Positions 1-13,356 of a stretch of DNA of 64,000 nt are shown one piece after another. The stretch covers positions 372,001 through 436,000 of the forward strand of contig NW_002476236.1 in the NCBI RefSeq assembly GCF_000189635.1, in the 5' to 3' direction. The position numbers and the translations under genes were made by a program. The notes below the pieces were generated by a model. The model was given only the letters and a program-made list of their open reading frames with translations, made no database searches and was not told where the DNA came from. Numbering within the stretch: position 1 is the stretch's first letter; the number at the start of each line of letters is the position of its first letter. Source of the stretch: Tetrahymena thermophila SB210 (Eukaryota > Ciliophora > Oligohymenophorea > Hymenostomatida > Tetrahymenidae).

Positions 1-2634
1 ATAGTACAATTTCAGAAGTACAATTAATTTAGGAATTCTAGAATCCAATACTTGGAAGCTTCATTTAAGCAGAGTTTTACTTTTAAACAAAGGTTACATA
101 AACATTTGTCTCATTTGAAGTGCAATCAGATGGATAAATATTAAAAGGAGTTGTTCTAGATAAGTAGGTATTATTTTTTACTTTTAATTTTTGCTCAAAA
201 TAATCTGATTAATACACTAAATCGATTATTTGAAAATTTAAAGAAAATTAATTGCTTTACAGTATAAAATAAATACTCATTTTTGTTTTTATTTAAAAAG
301 AGCAAAAAAAGTGGAAAGTATTAAGATGAAAAAATGATTCCTTCACCCTATGCAGAAATAATAGAAGATATACATGACATTATTAGATTAAACCTTGGAT
401 TTATGTATCCTGGATAATACATGAAAATTGTAATTAAATATATAGAAGAATTAGAGCGACAGGAACCGAATGTTTGGAAATTCACCTTACCTACTTAAAA
501 TAGCAAAAATTAAGGGAAATATGATAATATATTCTTAGATTTTAGTGACTGCCCAGATTTTAATTTTGAAAGCTAAAATTTAGTAACATACGACTGGAAA
601 ATAAATGGACAAATATTTTCTTCAGAATAGATTAAAAATATTTTTAGTGTGAGTCATTAAAAAGATTTAAATATACAGCATGTAAAAACAGAAAAAAATG
701 ACTATCTCACTTATTTCTCTCTTGACTATGGAAAAAATACTAAAGAAAACAAAGATTTTGTTCTTCTTATCACTGAGGAAATAGATAAAGATAAAAATCA
801 ATCTAGAACATTTATAGGATATGATCCTTAGGATTTAATAAATCCTTATGCAGCCTTAATTCGTTTTTCTCCTCTTATAGTTATAAACCCAGATGAATCG
901 AACTCTTCTTGCAGTAAAAAAACTAGAACTCACCCTCAAAACTCTCAAAGTCAATTTTTAAAAAATAATAACTAATAGCTTTCATCAATCGAAGAAAGTG
1001 AATTTGAAGAAAACTAAAATGAAGAATTAAATAATTAATCAGAAAATAAATAATCTTAGTAATCAGATCAGACATAAAGCAGTGAATAGTAATAATAATA
1101 ATAATAAAATTAGTAAAAAAAGATAGAAAGATATATATTAATTGTTATTGAGGATATTCTATCTTCTAATTAGTTTAGTATAGATAATTATTAATTATTC
1201 ATTAAAAATATATTACTTGAATTAATTAATTAGATTTCAGATTATAAATATAGACAATAAATTAATATATTTTTAATATCTTCTCAAGAAATGGTATTTA
1301 CAGAAGAAACAGATATTAATCTTTAAAATGTTGATGATATATCTTAGATTATTTCAAAAAAAATTTAAATTAAAAAAGTTGATGAAGCTGCAAAGCTACC
1401 TATTGAAAAAATATTATCAAAAGTTTAAAATAAATCTAAAAAGCAGTTCTTGCTGCTTGTTGGTGCAGGAGAATTTTGGAATATTAGCCAAATATTGTAC
1501 TACTTAGGACTCTAAAAAAAGCTATCAGTGTATGGTATAGGTATTGGTAATCGCTATTCAATTTAATTATTTTAAAGATTAGAATAAATGAATTGTGGTA
1601 GAACCTTTATAGTTAATAGAATTGAAGATGTGAACCAAGAAATCAATAAAATTATTATCGAAATAAATGCACCTAAATTTAAAAAATTTACTATCATTTA
1701 TGATTAAAAGATTGTTAACACAATGAGTTCGATAATAGATAATATAAATACCATAAGTCTCACAAAATCATATTAGCTGAATGTTTTTTTTAACAAAAAT
1801 TTGTAAAAACTCATAAAATATTCTAAAAAAAATTAAATTGACAAAATTTGCTTTAGTTTGGTTGTAGTAGATGAAGAAAATGTTGTTTACAAAACAAAAG
1901 CTAAAATTTACTTTAATCAAATAATTAAAACAAATGTCTTTCACAAACTTGCTGCTAATTAATAAATATAATCCTACTTAGTTAATGCTCTTTATAAACC
2001 TGAAGGATTCTAGAATCTATCTCTTATAAGGTAAGGGACTAGTGCATATGAAAGAATTTTGTATTTTTCTGTTAAATATCAGATTCTGTCTGAAGTTACA
2101 ACAATGTACTTACTAGACTCTTAATTCTTTGCTTGCTCAAAAAATTTAGACCAATAAATAAAAAATGTTTAGTCTTTCATAATAAAATTATAATTAGAAT
2201 AATCAGTGGATGAAGATGAATTAAATATTTTCAGCTTGTTAGAAAATCTAAAAATTAAGAATAAGAATGTTAATGAATTTTCTTATATTATCTTTAAATT
2301 GGAAATTGACTCAAAGAATAATAAAAAATAATAAACAAAATAAAAGTAACCCAACTAAACAACAGAATAGACCTGCACGTTAAATTTAAATCCTCTAAAT
2401 ATAATAAACATGACATACCAAAAAATTTAATAATTCAAAATTATTGGTATTAAATCTGAAATATATTCTAATCAACTCTACAACAAAAAAAAGAATGAAA
2501 AGGGTCAAAGTTATTCAGATATTGTTAGATTTTTAAAAGACTATACAAGGAGTATATTGGACCTTAACCTTAAAGCCATCATATTATATTTGGAATACAC
2601 AACATTTTTGCTATTTACATTAATTTTTACATGA
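1..2634 (+). CDS. VIT-VWA domain protein, 5' end outside the window
   Basis: The reading frame is free of TGA from base 1 to the TGA at 2632-2634, with TAA/TAG as Gln. An internal ATG at 334 would give 766 residues. However, the region after it (LGFMYPGQYMKIVIKYIEEL) matches only the C-terminal part of a VIT domain, so the real start lies upstream. A likely intron runs from about 164 or 168 to 262 or 300. Numbering from Met334, NKDFVLLI and PYAALIRFSP fit the VIT-VWA linker, followed by a Gln/Asn/Ser-rich spacer. A VWA-like fold comes next, starting at YILIVIEDILSSN (about residue 266) and ending at VYGIGIGNRYSIQLF. The MIDAS residues are degenerate: EDILSSN stands where DxSxS is expected, and GAGE where TDGE is expected. 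Family members act in protein-protein interaction; the exact role here is unknown. The domain call is by eye from motif order. Confidence 0.7.
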
Positions 2635-2919
2635 AATAAATTTAATGCTGATAATATTCAGAATTTGTTAATCAGCAAATAACATGTTTATAATTATTTT
2701 GCTTCATTAAAATGAATTGTATTTTATATTAATTAATTTTTTCTATCATGTTTAACAAATTTATAAGATCTAAAGGCTTTTATAATTGAAATGTTTAATA
2801 TATATTTTGACTAAATTTCTTTAATTTATAATTTATAATATTAATATCATATAATTAATTTTATTACAAAAATATAGTGAACACGCTTGAAATTATTTTA
2901 AAATTTATTTATTTATCAT

Positions 2920-4074
2920 TCATTATATTTAAGGTTGAGGTTTATCGAAATCCCAAACCAATACTCTTCCATCCCAGGAAGTAGAAGCTATTTATCTGTC
3001 ATTATGAATTGAAAAGTCCAATCCCATTACAAATTCAGTGTGCTTGTTATGTGTGAATTTGAGTGGCTAAACTGGATCACTAGTATCCCAAACGCATACA
3101 TTCATATCATAAGATGAAGAAGCTAAAATGGACTGATGGAAAGGTGAATACTTTACACGTTTTACAGGGTATCTGTGCCCTCCTAAAATATTAAGAGGAA
3201 ATTTCAAGTTTTTGAGATCCCATATACGAATAGAAAGGTCAGTGGAACAAGTAGCTAGGATATCTTGATATTTATTAAAATCACAGCTAAGTATTTCGCC
3301 ATCATGAGCACGAAGACCTGCAATACTCTTGTTTGGTGTATTTAAATCCCATAACTTAAGGGTGCTATCTGACCCAACAGTAGCAAATATACCATCATTA
3401 ACAGGGTGCCATGTTGCTTAATAACATTAACCTATATGTGCAGGTAATTCGAATAAGCATTTCATCACATTTAAGTCCCAAACTTTGACTCTTCCTTCTT
3501 TGCCTGAAGAAAGGAATATATGAGGTTACTTATAAGAACATTCTCCGCTATTGATTTCTTTTATATGGCCTTTAACTTCCTTAACGATAGCATTTTTTTA
3601 TAAATCTATTTATTAAAAACGTTTTCATTCTTAATCTACATTTGATATTTATTTTTCAATTTAAGTTATTTATTTTTTCATCTTTATGATAGCAAATATG
3701 CTAAATATTTTTTAAAATTATTATATTGGCAGATATAATAAAATCTTATATTAAAGAAGAAAATGGAAATAATGTAAAAATAAAATACCCCATAATGTGA
3801 TCATTCCATTACCGCAGCAAGTAATGAGTAAGTTTTCGTTTAATTCGGTCCAACAGCAATCAATAACTGAATCAGGAAGTTCAAAAGAGTTTAATACATT
3901 CATCTATCCATTAGGAAGCATGCTTAAAACTAACTATTTTCCTTTTCCTACTATACCAAAATTAGCAGAACTACTTACTGCTATTCTTGTTGGATCAAAT
4001 AGAGAAAATTTTACTGACATACCACATAGGTCTGTCTTAAATGCAGCTTGGTATGAAACTGGGTTAGGATTCAT
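2920..4074 (-). CDS. PEX7: Peroxin-7 (PTS2 receptor), WD40 protein
   Basis: Two exons, 4074-3789 and 3605-2920, joined by a 183-nt GTATT...TAG intron, give 323 residues, the same length as human PEX7. Exon 1 encodes VKFSLFDPTRIAVSSSANFG and ENLLITCCGNGMITLW, matching the PEX7 N-terminus. The splice restores the repeat end as LWDLQKN. Exon 2 carries the remaining WD repeats, with WDL/WDT ends, AHDGEILSCDFNKYQ, RVKYSPFHQSILASSSYD, and near the C-terminus HTEFVMGLDFS, a PEX7 hallmark. The protein binds PTS2 signals in the cytosol and carries cargo to the peroxisome with PEX5 or PEX20-type co-receptors. The start ATG is the first in frame. Reading straight through the intron meets an in-frame TGA, which supports the splice. 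The opposite strand of exon 1 is open by chance only. Confidence 0.93.
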
Positions 4075-4991
4075 CTAACTAATGCTTTTTTTTTAATTGC
4101 AATTTGCAAAATATAAATAAATATTAACTTTTTTAATTAAAATCAAATTTTCTGCAAATTATTATTTAATGTCCAAATGATTTTTTAAAGTCGATATTTG
4201 ATGGGAATAATACGTAATACGTATCTTTATTGAATATTATATCATAGTTAAGAGTTTACTAAATTTCTATTTTTGATATCAAGAATTTCTTATTAGAAAT
4301 AGTAATTAATATTTTAAATAATTCTAATGAATAAATATCAAATTTTATAAATTTTTAAACATTTTATTGATTTTAAAAGAATTTTTTCACTAGAGTTTAA
4401 TGCTTAATCCTACCTTTTTTTATTAATTATCACATCCTAAATTTAAAAAGTGTATTATTATTTATTATTTTCTCTCAAATTCAATATTTATTAAAACCTA
4501 TTTGAAAAAATAGAATAGATTTTAATGATATTTAATTATTTGTTGGAAATTTCATTTTAAGACAGATTAAAATTATACATTATATTTTTTTATTTTTTAG
4601 AATTTAAAATGTAAAAAACTGATAATAAAATTTGTTTTTATAAATTTCAAATATGGTTAATTTAAAAAAAATATTTATATTCTATGTAAATTACTTAAAA
4701 AATATATTTTATAATAATTTATCTATTTTATCTTAAACAAATTACAAAAAGTGGCAATTAATGAGAAAGGTATTCTTTTCAAACACTTATATGAAATATA
4801 TTTTATCTCAATAAATCTACTTCAATTTGCATCAATAGATCATTCATATCTAAAATTAATGATATAAACCTAAATAAAATAAAGATTCTTTAATAAATTT
4901 AAAAGAAAAAGATATTTATCTATTAACTAAAAAATTTTGCAAATATATCCTCAAGTAGTATAAGAATAATATAAGAAGAGTAGAAATAAAA
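4075..4991. other. Intergenic, shared upstream region of PEX7 and eIF2B-epsilon
   Basis: About 0.9 kb of very AT-rich DNA lies between two divergent genes. Both promoters must be here, but I see no recognisable motif and no coding signal. Confidence 0.6.
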
Positions 4992-7900
4992 ATGAAGAAG
5001 TAGACCCAAAAGCCTATAGATAAAGAAAAAATAGAAGTACCATATTAAACAATAGGATTAATAAAAAATAATGCTATATCTAATAATTTGCATATTTAAT
5101 TTTACTAATAAGCAAATTTAAAATATTATTTTGATTCTTCAATGATATCAACATTATTTTTAACAAATAGATTAGAGAAAATTTCTAAGCTGTTCTCCTT
5201 GCTGATACATATGTTACTAGATTAGCACCTATCACAAAAGAAATTCCTAAAGTAAGTTTAAAATTAACTTTAAAAATGCAATGAAAAAAATGTTTTATTT
5301 GTTTTATTGCGAAATTTAAAAAATAAATCTTTAAAATATGTTTAAAATAGTAAATTAATAGCTAAAAAGCAATTATATAAATATAATAATTTATAAAACA
5401 ATTTTACATTAAGTAAGTACTAACATGCTTTTTTATTATTAATTAGTGTCTCTTACCTGTAGCAAATGTACCTCTGATTGAGCATACAATTAATTGGCTT
5501 GAAGCAAATAAAATTTATGAATTGTTAGTTGTTTATACATCACACAGCTAAAAAATAGAATAATATTTCTCTCAAAGAGATAAAAGTAGCATGAAAATAC
5601 AGTTAATACATGCTCATGATGCAAAAACGTAAATAAAAATACCTTTAAATATGAAATTATTTTTTATAAAATAATTGTTATTTAAGCTAATTGGAATATA
5701 TATAGCACAACTTAGTATTAAGAAAATAGATTATAATTTTTAAGAAGAATGAGTATTTAATATAAATCAATATTTCTTAGCATTTAAATAGAAATTTAAA
5801 AATATATAATAGTGTGCATTAAAGAATAGATTATTGAAAGGCTTATATATAAATTGAAAATAATACATTAAATTTTAAAGTAGAAGTAAATATTTAGTTT
5901 TTATTTGCTAATTAAAAAAGTGTTGGTGATGCTTTAAGAGAATTGTAATACAAGGGTGTAGTTTATGGAGATTTCCTTCTTTGCTATGGAGACATGGTTT
6001 CAAATATTAAATTGCAAAGTGCTATTAAGCATTTCTTATGGAAGAAGAAGGAGAACTCTCTTAATATTATGACTGCTATTCTTAAAAAGAGCCACCCATT
6101 TGATAGTAATAGAACTTATTAAGATGACGATTTTGCATTTGTCGTTGAAAAACAATCAGGGGATATTCTTCAAATTGAAAACATAAACAAGGAAGATTAT
6201 TTTGAATTAAATTTAGAAAGACTTAAAGTCTCTAAGGGTGCTGCACTTGGCTAAAAAATTCATTACAACTACTTAGATAATTAAATATACATTTGTTCTT
6301 TGGATGTTTTAAAGGCTTTTTAAGAAAACTTTACATTCAACTCTTTTAGGGAAGATTTTATGAAAGAGTTGTTAACTGCTGAAATTAATGAAGAAAAGAT
6401 TAGTTCATATATAATATCCGACTCGGAGTATGCTTTAAGAGCTAGTGATCCTAGACTTTACTATAAAATAAATTAATCAGTTATCAAAAGGTAATAAAAC
6501 CAACAATCTATTAAACATTTGATCCAAGTTTTTATTTTTTCTTTCAAAGTTAATTTGAAAAATTATTAATTATATTTAATTTGGATTGGAGCTAATGCTC
6601 TATGCACATCAAAAACGATTGATATTAATTTAATTTAGTTTTTTAATTAAATAAATAATTGTGCTACTTATTTAAAATAATTATTAATATTACTTAATCA
6701 TTCATTTAAAATTAAAAAATATTATTGAGTGCTTTAGTCATTGATAAAAGATATTTTTTTAATGAAATATCAAATAAATTAATTTTATTAAGAAAAATTA
6801 TTTGAAATAATTTCTAAAATTAATTCTAATAGATTTTTAACAATAAACAAATAGAATTACATAAATACACATAAAACATTTAAAAAAATGTTTCATGATT
6901 TTAGCTACTTAATAAAATTTCATAATTTGCTAAGAATTTAGATAAATAAATATGTTAAGAACATATACTTTATTTTATTTTCTATCATTCTTTTATTTTA
7001 GCTCTTTTCCAAATATTTTGATTTGTTTATCATACTTTAAAAGTCTTCCACCTTTGATAATAAAATACTTGAATTAGTTTACTTATTGTTCTATTTTACT
7101 AATTTTAACTGTAAGTTTAATTTTGCAAATTTGAGTAAAAAAGAATGATATAAACCTCACCTTTTCTTTATAGAAACATTATTTAATATATATATAGAAT
7201 ATCTTACATTACTGATATTAAATTTCTCAAAATTGACCTAATATTTATAGAAATAAAACTATATTTACCCGCTTATTTATTATAAAAAAAGATACACTTA
7301 TCCCTTTACTGTTAATAAGATGATGGCTTATTAGAAATAAAATATTTTAAATTAAGACTTTAATATTTTCATGGGGAAAACTACTAAAATAGCACACAGC
7401 ACAGTGATTGGAAATAATTCATGTATAGGAGATGCTACTTAAATTGGTGATAATACTAACGTTCAAGCTTCTGTGATAGGAAAAAACTGTAACATTGGAT
7501 CAAACGTTTAGATTCAAAGATGCATTATTCAAGATAATGTCATAATTGAGGATGGCACTATAATAAAGGACTCAATCATATGCAATCATGTAGTGATAAA
7601 AAAGAATTGCATTGTTAAAGAAGGATCAATATTGTCATACAATGTAATTACAAAGCAAGATATAACACTTCCAGAATACACTATGGTAATTAAAATTTTT
7701 TCTTTTTTTAAGCAATACTTATTTGTAAATTTTGCAATTCTGGTGATAAGAAATTTTGATAAAAATCAAAGTCGAACTCAATTAAAAAATATTATTAATC
7801 ACTCAATATAATCTTTAAGTGAATTACACCATACAATAATTAAGGCATATATATATTTTCCCCCAATCTCAAAAATATTAAAGTGAATTTATAATCACAT

Positions 7901-10900
7901 TAATTTAAAAGTTAGCATTTATAACAAAAAAAAAGTTTTCTTTTTGATTACATACATAATCTGTAAGAAGATGGACATATTTTTAAATCTTTTTGATCCT
8001 AGTATTTAAGCATTAAAATTTTAATAATGATGTGCAAAGTATTTAAAAAACTTAATTCTTAATAGCTGGTATGTCAAACATTATGTAATTAAACGCTTTA
8101 AATTTAAGTGATGGAAAATTTTTTGCTTTTTTATTTATGCCTAAATTATCATTGAATGAGTAAGTGTTTTGTTTTTATAGCTAAAAAAATAAAGAAAATT
8201 TATTCTTTAAGCTTAAACCTCAACTGATTGATAAATACCCCTAAATTTAATATTTAAGTTATGTGGGCATAAAAGAGTATAATACTAATTATTATCTCAG
8301 CAGATATTACCTTAACAATTATTTTTATAGAACTTTTTAAAATCTTTCTAGTTAGTTAATAAGTTAGTGTATATCTTTTTTAATAATTTTTTAAGTTTCC
8401 CCATATAATACGCATTTTGATTTTGTATTTTATTCATGAATTATAACTAATTAGATTTTAGTTTCGAAATTGAAATTCAACTATTCTATCTAAATTTCAT
8501 CACATATTTAAGCATATCTTATTTTTGCTTTTCTATGTAACAATAGCAAAATAATTCTTAGTTGTTGCTATAAAATTTTAAGTTCTTTAAAATAAAAATA
8601 AACACTCGTCAAATGAGTTAATTTTCAATAAACCAAAAACACATCAAATATTTGTATTTTTTGGAAAACTTTATTTGAGGGACATATTTTCATAATTTGA
8701 ATGCCTAAACCTAAATTTTTAATTGAATTAAATTTATTTATATTGTTGAATTTCATAGCTCATATACAATAAAGTATGTTGAATTGCCTTGAAAAAAAAT
8801 TTAAATTGATAATAAATAGATTTTCCTCTGGTAGGATGCTTGAACAAGCAAAAAACAATATTTAACTTATTTTATTTATAATTTTGGAAAAAAAGATTAA
8901 GAAAAGTACTTTTAATAAACTTACATTTAAATTTTATGGAATATATCGTTGAAAATATTCCCAAAATCTAACTATTCAGGATATTTATACTGATTAATTT
9001 TAAATATTTTGAACAGTAGAAAGAAAATATTAAATAACTAACTAGCAAACGAAATTAAATATGACTTTTTTCTTTTTTATTAAAAATATTAACTAGTCAT
9101 AAATAGCAAAAAAATACCGTGAAAAAAAATAAGATAATAAAAATTTTGGCAAATGAAAAAATACGCTAATTAAAAAAAAAGAGATATGATATTCCTATCA
9201 AAAATTAATCTAATTTCTCATATTTATCAAAAACGTGATTGAGTTTTCTTAAATAAAAACTATATTAAATAATAAATAGAAGGTTCAGTTTCTTTAATTA
9301 CTAGAACTTGTTTCTATCATATCTATTACAAATCTTTATAATTTAAATTTAAATTAGTCTTTTTTCTTCTTATTTAATCTTTTTAATATACTAATAATTT
9401 TTATACTCCTCCCATACATACATACCTACCTCCCTCCATTCTTGAAATTGTTTTTGAGTTTTCAAATAGATACCTTACACTAAAATTAAAAAGTTATGTT
9501 TTTTTACCAAATATTTTAGATAATTAGCGAAATTCTTAATAAAAAAATTTTATAAAGTAAATTTTATGGCCTTTGTTTTTATCAACAAAATATTTTTATT
9601 TCAAAATTTGCTTAGAAATATTTTCTTTTTCTATATTAAGTTAGTTAGTTAGTTAAATATACTCTCAAAATAAAAACTTATAATTGCCAAACAGCATTTA
9701 TTTATAATTTAAAAATTTGGTTCCTTAATGAGCGAAAAGGAGCTAAATTTATAGAAACTGTGGACTAGAATAGTCAAAAGTGTATTATACTCATAAAGCT
9801 GTATATCTTTGGTAATATAATAGTAATATGTAGTAATCTTTTACTAATACTATTGCACAATTTTTCCTTATTATGATTTTATTTGAAATCAATCAAATTA
9901 AGAGGAAAAAATCAATACTAAGAATCTAGCATACCTATCAATGATCAATGATCGGGTAGATTTAAAAATAGATACAGTAAAAATAATTTAAGGAAATTTA
10001 ATTTCAAACAAATCTAATAGACATTGAAACTCATTACTTATTTTTGATTTTATTTAATTATTTATTAATTAATGGTTAACACATAACCTTACCTTCTCAT
10101 CTTAACATTTTATTTAAAGACTTTATAAATATATTTACAAATATCCAAAAATACAATTTTTTAATTGCGAAAATTATATTATTCTTAATTTTACAATTTT
10201 CCAGTCTATCCCCAGAACTATTAATCAGCTAAGTTGCATTAAATTATCAATAATATTTGCTTAATATAGAACAAAAAATAACCCTTATCTTTACTTACAC
10301 TTTAAATTTACTCAAAATTGACTATTTTCAAGAATTATGAATATATAAATAAATTTTTAATCTAGATAGATTAAAATAGCATCAACTTACTATCTTTACC
10401 AAATATTAAAAAAATTTAATTGTTAAACAAATACAAGAGTTACTCAGATGATTTTTTATTGCAAATAAAATAGATTAATATTATTTTAAATTATAATTTT
10501 GCTCTCATTAGGAATTTTTAAGGCTGATTGTTGTTTTAAATTAAAAAGATTGTAAGTAGTTCTAGATAGAGTAAAATGAAAAATTATCAATATTTTTACA
10601 CCTTCTATTTCTAGATAAATATTATTTTAATCAAACCAAAGCACAAACTTTTTAGGCTAATCACTTACAATTTTCCATTAAGAACCCATCACTTAGAATT
10701 ATTTATTTTTTGATTACACATAAAAATATTGAATTATACAACTAATTTCAATAATCAATTCTAAAAATTATTCAAAACTTATATTCTAAAATTCGACAAA
10801 ATGTCGCTTTGCAAAAATTCAACTAACTCATTTTCCTTTTAAATTGAAAGCTTAAACTACTTATAATATCTTAGTCTACCATTTTTTACATAGCTTAAAT

Positions 10901-13356
10901 TATTTGAATCATTCTTAAATTTCTGTTAAATTAATTTTTAATATTAACAAGGCCACAACCTTTGAGTACGATAAGGATTTGATAGAAGAAAATTAAGAAG
11001 AAAGTAGTAAACTGTTTGAAAAAGGTGTCATTTACGCTGCATAACTATTCATACAAAATGAAGCTATGTTAGGCTATAATCAACATGAAATAATAAAAAA
11101 TTATGAAGATGTAGATGACTTAGTCCATGAAGAAAAAGAAGGATCTGAAGAAGACATTGGTTAAAGAGAAGATGCCATATTTTAATAATTAGCAGAAGAT
11201 ATAAGACAAATTATTCAAGAAGCTCTTAATGATCCTCCTAAGACTGATCACAGCATAGTTGAAATACACAATCTTAAGGTAAATTTAAGATAGTAACTAT
11301 TGAAAGTTTATAAATGAAAAAAATATTAGCACACATTTTACAATTTTTGTGTAACAAAATATGATTAGCATCTAATCAGGAAAAAATTTAATTAATTTAT
11401 TGATATTTAATAAAACAATTGAATAATAACCACATCAACGAATTAAAATTTATTCAAGGTTGCAGAAAATACAGAGGGTTGGAGATGCATTCAAGTATTT
11501 GTTCCTGAAATTCTTAATGGCTTAATAGTAAAATTTAAAGCGAGTGCCAATCCATAAGAAAGAATAGGTCACATAAAAACAGTAAAAAAAATGATAAAAA
11601 TTATTTAAATCACTTAAAATTATATATTTCTAATAGATTTTTATTTAATTTTTTATTTAGTGCAGCTTAATAAACATATTTATAATTTTGAATAAAAAAA
11701 GCTGCTTGGAAATTGGAATAAGCTGTTCAGGAAATTTGTTCATTCTGATGAAGACTCTCTCATTTTCATATCAGAAATAGAAGTAAAATTACATACAATT
11801 AATGATTATTAAAATGTCTAATCGTTACATTTACAAAAATCTTAAACCTTGATTACTTTACTTATTCTCATTATATTATAAAATTATTCACACTAATTAG
11901 ACATTAATCTTTTTGTTAAAAATTATAAATTTGCTTATTAATTAGCTTATTTAATATGTTTAACTAAAAAAAAGTAATTCTGCATCACTCACAAGGATTT
12001 CTACGACTTCCTTCACATCTTCTTATAGGTATAAATTGAAAATAGAGGAAATATAACATTTTTGAAAATATGGAAATTACAGACTTAAAGAAATTTAATT
12101 ATGCAAATTTTTATTTAAAGTATTTATTTTGAATATTTAGTAGTTTAGGTGATTTTTGGTACCCTAAATACATACATATATAAAACACCTATAAAAAAAT
12201 CCAAATTCACTTAAATTTATTTTTGAAGGAACGAAGTTTTGATGATTGTTTTTTTAGATTCAAATTCCAAAAAATCATTATGGAAAAATTTTAGTAATAA
12301 AAAAAATCAATACCTAAGATAAACAAAATATTAATTTTATACTTGCATCTTAACAAGAAAAAAAAGTAAGTATTATCTTAACTTACCCTCTATTTTTCCA
12401 TATCTTTAATAAGGAAACTTAAATGAATATTTAGCAGTTAAATTCAGTAAATTAAATACTAAGAATTCAATTAACCACCACACATTATTTTAGGAATGGT
12501 ATATTAGTTTTTGTTTTATACAAGTCTTGATGCACATTCAGAAAATAGTGTTTTTAATTACTTTAATAAATTATTAGGGTAGGTTTTATTTTTATTTGAA
12601 AGATATTTCTTTCTTGCTTCATTTAAATAATCCCCAATCTATTATAATTATACTATTTTATGATAGAAAAGAAAAAAGTTGTTTTGATTAGATTACAATT
12701 ATCTAAGCATTTTTTTTGTTTACATCATCTAGCAATTCATCTCTATTTACTTTCAATTAGACATAATTGCAAATTTCAAGAATTCTTAAATTTTAACTTT
12801 ATTTATTTATTTTTTCTTCATTTTTTCTCTGAGAAATGCATGAAATAAACATAAGTGAATAAAAATAAAATTTTCAAAAATGTTATATCATTTATATAAA
12901 ATTATTCAATTTAAATTTTATTCATTTAACAAATTTATTTTTTAAATTTATAACAGCTTCTCTTTTAAAATGAAATTTTAACTAAAGAATATATATTAAA
13001 CTGGGTTAATGAAAGAAGAAACTAAAGTAATGACGACCAAAAACATTTCCTTGATTTAGTAATTTTGTTACTTTTATTTATATCTCTCTACCTTTCTTTT
13101 ACAATGCTAATTGGAATTTATTATCCATAATCTAAATCAAATTATTTTAATGAGTTACAAATACTAGAAGCCTAAACTGGCATATGGCAATAACTAAAAG
13201 GAGCATTTCATTATTTTAACACAAGTGAATTTTCATATTTTTATTATTTATTAGTGTAAAGATTTTATCGAATGGTTGGAATCAGATGATGATGATGAAG
13301 AGGAAGAAGGAGATGATGATGATGACAATGGAGAAGATAATGAAGAGGAGAATTGA
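4992..13356 (+). CDS. EIF2B5: Translation initiation factor eIF2B subunit epsilon
   Basis: Eleven exons with consistent phases: 4992-5036, 5171-5251, 5447-5628, 5921-6490, 7292-7685, 10952-11278, 11459-11581, 11666-11782, 11975-12028, 12957-13058, 13255-13356. They encode 698 residues (human about 721). Residues about 15-290 form the nucleotidyltransferase-like domain (FQAVLLADTY, CLLPVANVPLIEHTINWLE, VYGDFLLCYGDMVSNI). Residues about 310-424 form left-handed beta-helix repeats (VIGNNSCIGDATQIGDNTNV) ending DITLPEYTM. After a 3.27 kb intron comes an acidic linker with MLGYNQHE, then the C-terminal W2 HEAT domain with NEILTKEYILNWV and FIEWLESDDDDEEEE, the two aromatic/acidic boxes. This is the catalytic subunit of the guanine nucleotide exchange factor for eIF2 in the cytosol. 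Exons 6-11 align with the epsilon C-terminus, which supports one gene across the long intron, but cDNA would be decisive. Confidence 0.9.
7686..10951 (+). other. Unusually long intron 5 (3,266 nt) of the eIF2B-epsilon gene
   Basis: It begins GTAATT directly after the codon for Met in TLPEYTM and ends TTAACAAG before the Ala codon of ATTFEYDKD. The other introns of the gene are 84 to 928 nt. Most of the sequence is low-GC and non-coding. It includes a CT-rich tract near 9410-9440. One possible small nested reading frame (8071-8439) is listed separately. A second short coding-like stretch begins at ATG 9728 (MSEKELNLQKLWTRIVKSVL) and has a GTAATA donor nearby, but it is too short to call. Confidence 0.65.
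8071..8439 (+). CDS. Possible small nested gene inside the eIF2B-epsilon intron
   Basis: ATG to TGA with no internal TGA gives 122 residues. It starts MSNIMQLNALNLSDGKFF and includes KLKPQLIDKYPQIQYLSYVG. The central part has clearly more G+C than the flanking DNA and ciliate-like codons (GGA, GGC, GAG, AGC). I recognise no domain. Because only TGA is a stop, a frame this long can arise by chance in such AT-rich DNA, so this is a candidate only. The alternative is plain intron sequence. Confidence 0.22.

Noticed and set aside
3606-3690. Possible start of PEX7 at an ATG near 3681 followed by an in-frame TGA
   Set aside because: This is the intron. The true N-terminus is in exon 1 (4074-3789), and splicing removes the TGA.
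3797-4078. 93-codon standard-code frame on the plus strand
   Set aside because: It is the antisense of PEX7 exon 1, whose minus-strand product matches the PEX7 N-terminus.
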